This document shows, in pieces, positions 1 to 6,860 of a stretch of 44,019 nt of DNA. A model generated the notes under the pieces. The model ran no database searches. It was not told the origin of the DNA and saw only the letters and a program-made list of their open reading frames with translations. A program made the translations under genes and the position numbers. Where the stretch lies: contig DIUC01000100.1 of assembly GCA_002435785.1 (NCBI GenBank), positions 1 through 44,019 on the forward strand. The letters are read 5' to 3'. This stretch comes from Saprospiraceae bacterium UBA6168 (GTDB lineage: Bacteria; Bacteroidota; Bacteroidia; Chitinophagales; Saprospiraceae). Position 1 is the stretch's first letter. The number at the start of each line of letters is the position of its first letter.

Positions 1-2
1 AG

Positions 3-647
3 TTCGCCCAATGGGACCTTTGGGCGGATGACATTGCTGCCAGCAAGGTGAAAATAGGCGGTATCCCTTGGGCATTGGACGAAGACCAGAGCTTGATAGA
101 AGGTTTTTATCCCGGCTTCAATACATTTTCTCTTGGACCCGACGGAAAGATATACAATTTAATACGGTATGTACATAGCGTCATTGAGAACCCCGACGAG
201 CAGGGGGAGGCCTGTGACTTATGCCTCGCTGCTGACAATGCTCCTGGCTCGTGCCTTGGCCCCGACGTGCCTTATGACCTCTACTCCACCCCCCACCCCA
301 ACTTCCGCCTCGGCCCCCTCACGGGCAGCGGCTGCGATACGATACTGAGCAGCACCAAGCAGCCAGTAGCGGGCAGCGGCTACGGGGTCACGGCGTCGCC
401 CACCGTGGCCAGCGGGCAGGTGGAGGTGGCCATCACGCTGCCCGGCTACGGCGGCCACGTCACCGCCGAGGTACAGGTGGTGAACATGCTGGGGCGGGTG
501 CTGCACCGGCACCGGTTTCCACCATACGCCTACCTGCATACGCTGGAAGTATCGGGCTGGCCTGCGGGGCTGTACAACGTGGTGCTGCTGGAAGGGGGCA
601 GGGCGAGGGCAGGGGCGAGGCTGGTGGTGGGGAAATTGGGGTATTAG
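3..647 (+). CDS. C-terminal part of a secreted protein with a T9SS sorting domain (5' end outside window)
   Basis: The frame is open from the first base, so the start lies upstream; a GTG at 48 is only an internal possibility. The first part (residues such as PGFNTFSLGPDGKIYN) reads like the end of a repeat or propeller-type extracellular domain with a cysteine-containing segment (CDLCLAADNAPGSC). The last 75 or so residues have the layout of a type IX secretion C-terminal domain: VEVAITLPGYGG, then VQVVNMLGRVLHRH, then GWPAGLYNVVLLEGG. In this family the protein crosses the outer membrane by T9SS and the domain is removed at the surface. The final residues (GKLGY) and the stop are written by the start of the TATTGGG repeat that follows, so the C-terminus has probably been altered by that array. 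Domain type is clear; the function of the main body is unknown. Confidence 0.75.
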   Translation, partial: FAQWDLWADDIAASKVKIGGIPWALDEDQSLIEGFYPGFNTFSLGPDGKIYNLIRYVHSVIENPDEQGEACDLCLAADNAPGSCLGPDVPYDLYSTPHPNFRLGPLTGSGCDTILSSTKQPVAGSGYGVTASPTVASGQVEVAITLPGYGGHVTAEVQVVNMLGRVLHRHRFPPYAYLHTLEVSGWPAGLYNVVLLEGGRARAGARLVVGKLGY

Positions 648-657
648 GATATTGGGG

Positions 658-721
658 TATTGGGTATTGGGTATTGGGTATTGGGTATTGGGTATTGGGT
701 ATTGGGTATTGGGTATTGGGG
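658..721. repeat. Heptanucleotide array (TATTGGG)9
   Basis: Nine exact head-to-tail copies of TATTGGG fill 658-720. Degenerate copies (TTGGGG, TATTAGGA, TATTGGGG) start near 636 and already encode the end of the preceding gene. GGG every 7 nt on the plus strand could form G-quadruplexes. Related copies lie inside the E1 dehydrogenase gene near 2.7 kb. Confidence 0.95.
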
Positions 722-799
722 TAAGTTCGTCCGCAAATCATCGAGAAGGTTAAAAAAGCAAAAAAAGCTGCCCGCCCGAACCTATTTAGGCTAATTTCC

Positions 800-983
800 C
801 CCAAATCAAAAACACACCCCCTTGGATGACGATCGCACGCTTCTGGATGACTTTTACATCGTCTTGGATGAGAAATAACACCTCCTGGATTAAAAATAAC
901 ACCTCCTGGATGACGATCGCACGGGCTTGGATGACCATCGTCCTGGATGGAAAATAACACGGCTTGGAAAAACTCGGAACAGC
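800..983. repeat. Degenerate tandem array with 21-bp unit
   Basis: Successive units start at 800, 821, 842, 863, 884, 905, 926 and 942, with a weak last one at 963. All are 21 bp except the one at 926, which is 16 bp. Most units begin CTTGGATGA or CCTGGATGA. The second half is one of two types: GATCGCACG or AAATAACACC. There are no unique spacers, so it is not a CRISPR. Read on the minus strand it gives a 7-residue periodicity (VIQARAI, VIQEVLF, LIQDDVK). Confidence 0.85.
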
Positions 984-1062
984 CTCGCTCGCATTTTGCG
1001 GCAAAGGGCCTGAACCTTCCTAAAAAAACCTTACAGATTTCGAGCTGGTTTTTAAAAGTGGC

Positions 1063-3183
1063 TCACCAATCCAACAAGTCCCCGATTGCTTTCCCAACCT
1101 TTTCAATTGAAGGAATCATTTCCCGCTCCAGCGTCTCGTTGAGCGGCACGGCGGGCATATTGGCTGCGCCAATGGTGCGCACGGGCGCATCCAGCCACTG
1201 GAAGCATTGCTCCGAAATACGGGCGGCGAGGCTCTGCGCAAAGGTGCCGTTCACGGGTTCTTCCGTCACCACGAGGCATTTGCCGTGGCGCTTGGTGGCC
1301 TCGTACATGGCCGCCTCGTCGAGTGGGTACAGGGTGCGCAGGTCTATCACCTCCACCCTTCCAGCATACTGTTTGGCGGCGTTCAGTGCCCAGTGGACGC
1401 CCATGCCGTAGGTGATGACGGCCATCGAGCGGCCCTTATCCACTTGGCTTTGCTCCGCAAAAACGACCGTGCGGGCTTTCCCGAAGGGCAAGATATAATC
1501 CTCGGCGGGCATGATGCAGCGGGCGGCCTCCGTGCCATGCACTTTTGACCAATACAGGCCCTTGTGCTCCAAAATGACCACGGGGTTTGGGTCATAGTAG
1601 GCGGCTTTCATTAGCCCTTTCAGGTCGGCGCCGTTGCTGGGGTAGGCGATTTTGATGCCCCGGATATTGGTCAATACGGACTCCACGCTGCTCGAATGGT
1701 ACGGCCCGCCGCTGCCATACGCCCCGATGGGCACCCGGATGATGCAGCTCACGGGCCACTTGCCGTTGGAGAGGTAGCAGGAGCGGCTCACCTCCGTGAA
1801 CAGTTGGTTCAGCCCCGGCCAGATATAGTCGGCGAACTGTACCTCCACGATGGGCTTTAGGCCCACGGCGCTCATGCCCACCGTGCTGCCGACGATGAAC
1901 GCCTCTTGGATGGGCGTGTTGAATACCCGGTGGTCGCCGAACTTTTCGGCCAGCGTGGCGGCTTCCCGGAACACCCCGCCGAGCCTGCTGCCAACGTCCT
2001 GCCCGTACAGCAGGCATTCTGGGTGCTTGCGCATCAGTTCCTCGATGGCAAAAAGGGCGCAGTCCACCATGACCTTTACCTCACCGTTGGCGGGTTCCCG
2101 CTCGCCCTGCTCCTCGGTGATGGGCGTGGGGGCGAAGTCGTGGGTGTAGAGGTCGGAAGGGCGGGGGTCTTCGGCGGCCTTGGCCTTCTGGAAGTCGGCC
2201 TCGACTGTTTGCAGTGCTTCGGCCTCTATTCTTGCCAAATCCTTTTCTGAAAAACCTTCTTCCAACAACTGCTTGCGGAAAATGGGGTACGGGTCACGGC
2301 TTTGCGCCTCCTCCAAATCGTCCCGGTACCACTCCTTGCGCACGCCAGAAGTGTGGTGGTTGAGGAGCGGCACTTTGGCGTGGACGAGGAAGGGCCTGCG
2401 CTCCCGCCGCATTGTTTCGATGACATCTTGCAAGGTAGCGTAGCATTCTATGAAGTCGCTGCCATCCATGCGGCGGGCCTCTATGCCGTGGAAGCCCTTG
2501 ACGTATTCGGCGGCATCCTGCGCACGGGTCTCGGCGGCGTTGGCGGAGATGTCCCAGCCGTTGTCCTGCACGAAGTAGAGGATGGGGAGCTGCTTGAGGG
2601 CGGCCATTTGGAGCGCTTCGGCCACTTCGCCTTCGGTGATGGAGGCGTCGCCGAGGGAGCAGACTGTTATTGGGTATTGGGGTATTGGGGTATTGGGTAT
2701 TGGGGCATTGGGTATTGGGGCATTGGAGGTGGCGGGAATCCAATTCCCAATACCTAATTCCCAATACCTAATTCCCATCGCCACCCCCGTTGTCGGGATG
2801 GCCTGCATCCCGGTGGCGGAGGACTGGTGCGGGATTTTGGGTTTGTCGTCGTCCCGGAGGCTGGGGTGGCAGTAGTAGCTGCGGCCACCGGAGAAGGGGT
2901 CGTCCCGCTTGGCCATGAGTTGGAGCATGAGGTCGTAGGGCGTCATGCCGATGGACAGCAGGATGGAGTCGTCGCGGTAATAGGGCGCTACCCAGTCCTG
3001 CGGGAGGAGTTGGAGGCCAAGGGCTATCTGCGCCGCCTCGTGCCCCCGGCTGGTGGCATGGACGTACTTGGCGACGAACTTGAAGTTGGCCTCGTACACT
3101 TCCGTCATGTGCTTGGCGGTGGCCATGTGGCGGAAGGCGGTTTGGAGGGTGTCTTTTTGGATGTTGGTTTTGCTTAAAATCAT
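1063..3183 (-). CDS. 2-oxoacid dehydrogenase E1, alpha and beta fused (thiamine diphosphate-dependent)
   Basis: This 706-residue protein joins the E1 alpha and E1 beta parts of a branched-chain 2-oxoacid or pyruvate dehydrogenase. The family decarboxylates the 2-oxoacid on ThDP and passes the acyl group to the lipoyl-E2. The alpha part (about 1-350) has the ThDP/Mg motif GDASITEGE at 178-186, closed by QDN near 206-208. The beta part (about 370-706) has the typical YGQDVG, FNTPIQEAFIVG and PVGAYGSGGPYHS-like segments and the transketolase C-terminal domain. Residues about 140-171 are a low-complexity insert (APIPNAPIPNTPIPQ) encoded by a heptanucleotide repeat directly before the ThDP motif, where relatives have a short variable loop. 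The ATG at 3181-3183 lies 2 bp after the stop of the PIN-toxin remnant. The E2 and E3 genes are not in the window, so the exact substrate is open. Confidence 0.92.
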   Translation of the reverse strand: MILSKTNIQKDTLQTAFRHMATAKHMTEVYEANFKFVAKYVHATSRGHEAAQIALGLQLLPQDWVAPYYRDDSILLSIGMTPYDLMLQLMAKRDDPFSGGRSYYCHPSLRDDDKPKIPHQSSATGMQAIPTTGVAMGIRYWELGIGNWIPATSNAPIPNAPIPNTPIPQYPITVCSLGDASITEGEVAEALQMAALKQLPILYFVQDNGWDISANAAETRAQDAAEYVKGFHGIEARRMDGSDFIECYATLQDVIETMRRERRPFLVHAKVPLLNHHTSGVRKEWYRDDLEEAQSRDPYPIFRKQLLEEGFSEKDLARIEAEALQTVEADFQKAKAAEDPRPSDLYTHDFAPTPITEEQGEREPANGEVKVMVDCALFAIEELMRKHPECLLYGQDVGSRLGGVFREAATLAEKFGDHRVFNTPIQEAFIVGSTVGMSAVGLKPIVEVQFADYIWPGLNQLFTEVSRSCYLSNGKWPVSCIIRVPIGAYGSGGPYHSSSVESVLTNIRGIKIAYPSNGADLKGLMKAAYYDPNPVVILEHKGLYWSKVHGTEAARCIMPAEDYILPFGKARTVVFAEQSQVDKGRSMAVITYGMGVHWALNAAKQYAGRVEVIDLRTLYPLDEAAMYEATKRHGKCLVVTEEPVNGTFAQSLAARISEQCFQWLDAPVRTIGAANMPAVPLNETLEREMIPSIEKVGKAIGDLLDW
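2668..2777. repeat. Fold-back heptanucleotide repeat inside the E1 gene
   Basis: On the plus strand, a G-rich run of TATTGGG/TATTGGGG/CATTGGG copies (2668-2726) is followed by a short centre and a C-rich run of AATTCCCAATACCT-type copies (about 2738-2777), roughly the reverse complement. The whole element is translated in frame on the minus strand as part of the E1 protein without introducing a stop. Confidence 0.9.
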
Positions 3184-3185
3184 GG

Positions 3186-3311
3186 TTAGGCAATTCCGGG
3201 TTGTGTCCCGGTTTTTATCATTCTCAAAGTTTCAATGAATTCTTCCAGTTTTACGAGGATGATTTTCGGGAATCCTAATTGTTTCAAAACATGGTAGTGC
3301 CTGTCAAACGG
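3186..3311 (-). pseudogene. Remnant of a PIN-domain toxin (C-terminal end only)
   Basis: Directly after the TGA of the antitoxin-like gene, and in the same frame, 41 codons read PFDRHYHVLKQLGFP then KIILVKLEEFIETL and end with TAA. This resembles the last strand and helix of PIN toxins of the COG1569 type, whose ends look like T-DRHF-LK--FPKV-V--L-EF. No start codon and none of the acidic active-site residues are present. I infer a deletion that removed the end of the antitoxin and most of the toxin. The stop lies 2 bp before the E1 dehydrogenase start. Confidence 0.6.
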
Positions 3312-3518
3312 TCAGTTATCATTTAACCACTGTTTGACTGTTTCTTCGGAGTAGCCCTTATCAGCCCAAACTTTGTCCACTTCCTTTTGCATCTTGTCGT
3401 TCAAAAACTTGGCAATCAAATGCCTAAGTTCTCTCATTTCGTTCTCTCCTAAATTAAATGAAAGTAGCTTTAAATACTCCATCTGGAGGTTGGTCAGCGG
3501 TGCTTTTATTTCTGTCAT
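3312..3518 (-). CDS. Small antitoxin-like protein, probably truncated
   Basis: The 68 residues start MTEIKAPLTNLQMEYLKLL and contain LRHLIAKFLNDKMQKEVDKVW followed by KGYSEETVKQWLN. This resembles the small antitoxins found before COG1569-type PIN toxins in Bacteroidota and cyanobacteria, which usually run on for several more residues after this helix. Here the frame ends at a TGA, and the next codons are the tail of a PIN toxin, so the pair looks destroyed by a deletion. If still made, the protein would be an orphan. The ATG at 3516-3518 is the only good start. The family call rests on remembered sequence pattern and is moderate. Confidence 0.55.
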   Translation of the reverse strand: MTEIKAPLTNLQMEYLKLLSFNLGENEMRELRHLIAKFLNDKMQKEVDKVWADKGYSEETVKQWLNDN

Positions 3519-3563
3519 TTTCGTTGAATTTGCTGGTAATACTACGCCAAAAGCCCGTTAGTT

Positions 3564-4334
3564 TCAAGCCTTCGCCTTAAACGCTGCAATCGCTGCCGTC
3601 GTAAACTCCGACAGCACCAAGCGCCCGCTGATGGCTGCCCGCTCGTCCAGCAGGGTGTCCCAATGCTCGGTGCCCTGCCAGAAGACCCGCTTTAGCTCCC
3701 GCATGGCCTCAGGGCTGGAGTTGATGAGGATGTTGGTGAAACGCTCTAAGTAGTCGTCCATCTGCTCCACTTTTTCAAAGACCTCGTTGAAAAGCCCTTT
3801 TTCTTTTGCCCAATAAGCCGTCTGCCACTCGGTGGCGTTGATGGCCATTTGGCTGAAGGCAGAGAGGCCCAGCTTGCGCTCGCAGACAGGCCCCACCACG
3901 AACGGGCCGATGCCCACGGCCAGTTCGCTCAGGCGAACGGTGGCCCATTGGGTGGCCATGCAATAGTCGGTGGCAGCAGCGAGGCCCACGCCACCACCCA
4001 CGGCCTTGCCCTGTACCCGTCCGATGATGAGCTTGGGGCAGCGCCGCATGGCGTTTATCACATTGGCGAAGCCGAGAAAAAAGCGCTTGCCCGTTTCAAA
4101 ATCACGGATGCTGGAAAGCTCGTCGAAGCTGGCCCCAGCGCAAAAAGTGCGGTCGCCAGCACTTCGCAGCACGACGATATGGGAGTCCCTGTCCGCCCCA
4201 GCCTGTTCAATGGCCTGCACCAGTTCGGCGAGCAGCCTGCCGGGCAACGAGTTTTGGGCGGGGTGGGAAAATTCGATGGTGGCGACGCCGTTCGTGACGG
4301 AAAGGGAAACAGCGCCTTGTTGGGTCTTGTCCAT
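3564..4334 (-). CDS. Enoyl-CoA hydratase/isomerase family protein (crotonase fold)
   Basis: This 256-residue protein has the usual crotonase length. Two oxyanion-hole segments are visible: CAGASFDEL near residue 67, and GKAVGGGVGLA near 109. The motif LSELAVGIGP carries the glutamate matching the first catalytic Glu of enoyl-CoA hydratases. The second catalytic glutamate appears to be replaced: by eye the matching position in FSQMAINATEW is Gln. The reaction may therefore not be classical hydration; isomerases, hydrolases and decarboxylases of this fold lack one or both residues. It is transcribed in the same direction as the E1 dehydrogenase, which fits acyl-CoA or branched-chain catabolism, but the toxin-antitoxin remnant separates them. 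The exact substrate cannot be told. Confidence 0.85.
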   Translation of the reverse strand: MDKTQQGAVSLSVTNGVATIEFSHPAQNSLPGRLLAELVQAIEQAGADRDSHIVVLRSAGDRTFCAGASFDELSSIRDFETGKRFFLGFANVINAMRRCPKLIIGRVQGKAVGGGVGLAAATDYCMATQWATVRLSELAVGIGPFVVGPVCERKLGLSAFSQMAINATEWQTAYWAKEKGLFNEVFEKVEQMDDYLERFTNILINSSPEAMRELKRVFWQGTEHWDTLLDERAAISGRLVLSEFTTAAIAAFKAKA

Positions 4335-4966
4335 TCAATCTGTATTTGGGCTTGCGCAATAATGTCAATGGTTCGTGAGGGTTTGGGGGTTTGAAGGATT
4401 CGGTGCAAGGTGGTGCGCCAAATTATTTTTTGAAAGGTTGTGGCACGAGTTCGGCGGTTGTGTAAAAGCCCCGTAGGGGGTTCATCTTTGTAGGACCGGC
4501 GAATGAAGTTTTGTCCTCCGTTCCGTAGGAACGGCATCTATTCCGACATGATACCGTTCCTATGAAACGGTTCGGAACATTCTTTGGCGACGCTACAAAG
4601 ATGCAGTCCCGATGGGACTTTTTACACAACCCCCGAACTTCGGTTCTCCTCACTTCGGTGAATTTTTCCAACCAATCTAAATTGTCAAAATTTACTTCTT
4701 AGACCACTAATATCCCCAAAACCTCAAAACCTCACGAACCATTGTAATGCTCGTACCGCATGTTGTTGCGCAAGCCTATGTTCTTTAAAGTGGGCAAAGG
4801 TAACGGAACAGGGGAGAACAACGAGCGAAGCGTATGGCCGCAAGCGCCTTTTTTGTAAAAATGGCGGCCAATAAAAAAATTCCGTTTTACATTCACGCCG
4901 ACAACAATTCGGGGCAACTGGGGTATGGATTATCCCGATTTCCCCAAGCGCTAAAAACACAACATT
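4335..4966. other. Gene-free region with a 190-bp palindromic element
   Basis: This is a divergent gap of 632 bp. It contains the inverted-repeat element at 4449-4638. On the minus strand a TACCTTTG (4795-4802) matches the Bacteroidota -7 box but lacks a well-spaced -33 box, so it is only a weak promoter candidate for the crotonase gene. I find no supported gene. Confidence 0.6.
4449..4638. repeat. 190-bp element with about 45-bp terminal inverted repeats (MITE/REP-like)
   Basis: The left end (4449-4493) and the reverse complement of the right end (4593-4638) share GTTCGG, GGTTGTGTAAAA and CATCTTTGTAG with few differences. Smaller palindromes lie inside (CCGTTCCGTAGGAACGG near 4519-4535; GTCCCGATGGGAC in the right arm). 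There is no coding capacity. The form suggests a non-autonomous element moved by a transposase encoded elsewhere; that is inference. Confidence 0.8.
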
Positions 4967-6112
4967 ATGACAAAAATCAAAGTCGGCGTGGTCGGTACAG
5001 GATTTATCGGGCCAGCGCACATCGAGGCACTCCGCAGGCTCCCTAACGTGGAAGTTGCGGCGCTTTGCGAAGTAAACATGGAACTGGCTACGGCAAAAGC
5101 GGCCCAGTTGGGCATTGAGCGGCCCTGCACCTTTGAGCAGTTGCTGGCCATGGACGACATCGCTTGCGTACACGTCTGCACCCCGAATTTCCTCCACTAT
5201 TCACAGTCCAAGGCGGTCCTGCTGGCGGGCAAGCACGTCGTCTGCGAAAAACCGCTGGCAAAAGACCTCCACGAAGCCGAAGAATTGACGGCCCTGGCTG
5301 CCAAAACAGGCTTGGTCAACGCCGTACATTTCAACCTCCGGTACTACCCGCTGGTGCGCCAGATGAAGACCATGCGGGAGCGGGGCGATTTGGGCGAAGT
5401 GTATTCCGTCATCGGCTCCTACCTGCAAGATTGGCTGTTTTATGAAACGGATTTCAACTGGCGGCTGGAACCCGACAAGTCGGGCGACTCCCGTGCCATT
5501 GCCGACATCGGCTCACACCTGATGGACATCATCGAGCACATCACCGGACTGAAAACCGTGGAGGTCATGGCCGATTTCAACACCATCCACAAGACCCGCA
5601 AGAAGCCGTTGAAGCCCGTGGAGACCTATTCTGGCAAGCTGCTCCAACCGGAGGACTACGCCGACGTGCCCATCACCACGGAAGACCACGCAAACGTGCT
5701 ACTGCGGTTCGACAACGGCAACCGAGGCTCCATCACGGTGTCGCAGGTGTCGGCGGGCCGCAAGAACCAGTTGCGGCTGGAAGTGTCCGGCTCGAAGAAA
5801 ACCTTTGCGTGGAACTCCGAATCGCCCAATGAGGCTTGGGTCGGCAACCGGGACGGCTTCAACGAATCGCTGATGCGTGACCCCTCCTTGGCTTATCCGG
5901 AGGCAAGTGCCATCATGTCCTTCCCCGGTGGCCACAATGAGGGCTTCCCGGACACCTCCAAGCAGCTTTTCAAGGAAGTTTACGCAGCCGTTGCCGCAGG
6001 CAAACAACCAGCGCAACCGAGCTTCCCGACCTTTGCCGATGGCTACCGGGAACTGCTGATTTGCGAAAGGATATTGGAGAGCAACCGGAAACAGGGGTGG
6101 GTGAGGGTGTGA
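4967..6112 (+). CDS. Gfo/Idh/MocA family NAD(P)-dependent oxidoreductase
   Basis: The 381 residues begin with a Rossmann dinucleotide-binding motif (GVVGTGFIG, residues 7-15). The family signature EKP lies at 94-96 after GKHVVC. The C-terminal alpha/beta domain contains IADIGSHLMDI, where members carry the catalytic His. Proteins of this family oxidise or reduce sugars and cyclitols, or act as sugar 3-dehydrogenases, usually in the cytoplasm; this one has no signal peptide. The ATG at 4967 directly precedes the Rossmann strand, which fixes the start. It stands alone, with no sugar transporter or isomerase next to it, so the substrate is unknown. The end of the gene and the bases after the stop are G-rich repeats (GGGTGAGGGTGTGAGG). 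Confidence 0.93.
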   Translation: MTKIKVGVVGTGFIGPAHIEALRRLPNVEVAALCEVNMELATAKAAQLGIERPCTFEQLLAMDDIACVHVCTPNFLHYSQSKAVLLAGKHVVCEKPLAKDLHEAEELTALAAKTGLVNAVHFNLRYYPLVRQMKTMRERGDLGEVYSVIGSYLQDWLFYETDFNWRLEPDKSGDSRAIADIGSHLMDIIEHITGLKTVEVMADFNTIHKTRKKPLKPVETYSGKLLQPEDYADVPITTEDHANVLLRFDNGNRGSITVSQVSAGRKNQLRLEVSGSKKTFAWNSESPNEAWVGNRDGFNESLMRDPSLAYPEASAIMSFPGGHNEGFPDTSKQLFKEVYAAVAAGKQPAQPSFPTFADGYRELLICERILESNRKQGWVRV

Positions 6113-6162
6113 GGGGGAGAAGGAAAGCCGAAAGTCAAACGCAAGCCTGCCAATGATTGGCC

Positions 6163-6201
6163 AACCGCCGGTTCAAGTCTGGAGACATTGAACCGGCGGT
6201 T
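6163..6201. terminator. Perfect 14-bp hairpin between convergent genes
   Basis: AACCGCCGGTTCAA (6163-6176) is exactly inverted at 6188-6201 with an 11-nt loop. It lies about 50 bp after the oxidoreductase stop and about 90 bp from the end of the convergent lipoprotein gene. There is no T-run, so a bidirectional terminator role is inferred from position. Confidence 0.5.
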
Positions 6202-6291
6202 GCGAAAGCCGTGCATGATTAAGCAAGGGGCAGCTCGTGAATTTAAAATACCAGGACTCGGAAGGGCAGTCAATTGTAAAAGCGTTCTCCT

Positions 6292-6807
6292 TCAGAACTT
6301 CCCTTGTTTATCCACATACTGCCAAGCCTCACTCTCCCAAATGCTGTGCTCGCCATCTTTGACGGTTTTGCACTGGTTGCTGACTTTGGCTTTGCCATTT
6401 TCAAATGGAAAGGCGCAATCGAACTGTGGCTCGATGACGATGGCGTATGTCTTGGCGTCGGCATAGCCTATTTTACCGTTTTTCACCACCCTTATCAACC
6501 CTTCTGCTTCATAATCGGCGCCATTGTCGTAAATGAAGACCTCATAGAGCGCCGTTTTTTGGCCGTCCATGATGACCCATTTGCCTTCGGCGGATTGCTC
6601 CATGGTGAGTGGCGCAGTGGTAGTAGGAGTGGCTGGGGCGGCGGTAGTAGGCTCCTCTGTTGCTTTCTCGCTGGGGGCTTGATTGCAAGCAACGCCAGCC
6701 AATAAAAAACCGGCGAGCAGCATCAACAGGAATTGATTTTTGATAAAACGTAAACTTGGTAGGATGCTGGTCGGCAGTATCGAGAAAAAAGCGGCGACAC
6801 CTTCCAA
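6292..6807 (-). CDS. Probable lipoprotein with a WG-type repeat
   Basis: A hydrophobic stretch (FLLMLLAGFLLAGVACNQ) ends in a cysteine that fits a lipoprotein signal, although the residues before Cys (GVA) are not a perfect lipobox. A Thr/Pro/Ala-rich linker follows. The C-terminal 90 residues (GKIGYADAKTYAIVIEPQF, AFPFENGKAKVS, EAWQYVDKQGKF) match the WG/KWG beta repeat seen in many exported Bacteroidota proteins. The longest frame starts at a TTG (6805-6807). An ATG at 6721-6723 would leave only 12 residues before the cysteine, so the true start is unsettled. Probably anchored in the membrane facing the periplasm or surface; role unknown. Confidence 0.65.
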   Translation of the reverse strand: MEGVAAFFSILPTSILPSLRFIKNQFLLMLLAGFLLAGVACNQAPSEKATEEPTTAAPATPTTTAPLTMEQSAEGKWVIMDGQKTALYEVFIYDNGADYEAEGLIRVVKNGKIGYADAKTYAIVIEPQFDCAFPFENGKAKVSNQCKTVKDGEHSIWESEAWQYVDKQGKF

Positions 6808-6860
6808 AAAGATGCCGCCGCTTCCCTAAAAAATTTTCATTTACTTTAATTTCCAATTTC

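Larger units (their letters stand above)
648..1062. other. Convergent intergenic region made largely of repeats
   Basis: This 415-bp gap separates two genes that point towards each other. It holds the TATTGGG array (to 721), about 80 bp of plain sequence, and a 21-bp-unit array (about 800-983). I see no convincing hairpin-plus-T terminator and no real gene. Minus-strand frames across the arrays stay open only because 21 is divisible by 3. Confidence 0.7.

Noticed and set aside
800..983. CRISPR array
   Set aside because: The repeats are directly adjacent with a 21-bp period, diverge from each other, and have no unique spacers; no cas genes are in the window.
786..1004. Minus-strand 72-residue frame with 7-residue repeats (VIQARAI, VIQEVLF)
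   Set aside because: It is open because a 21-bp unit keeps frame; the other minus-strand frame across the array is also open. No start signal or family resemblance.
4834..5046. 70-residue plus-strand frame before the Gfo/Idh/MocA gene
   Set aside because: It overlaps the start of a clear oxidoreductase gene in another frame and shows no domain.
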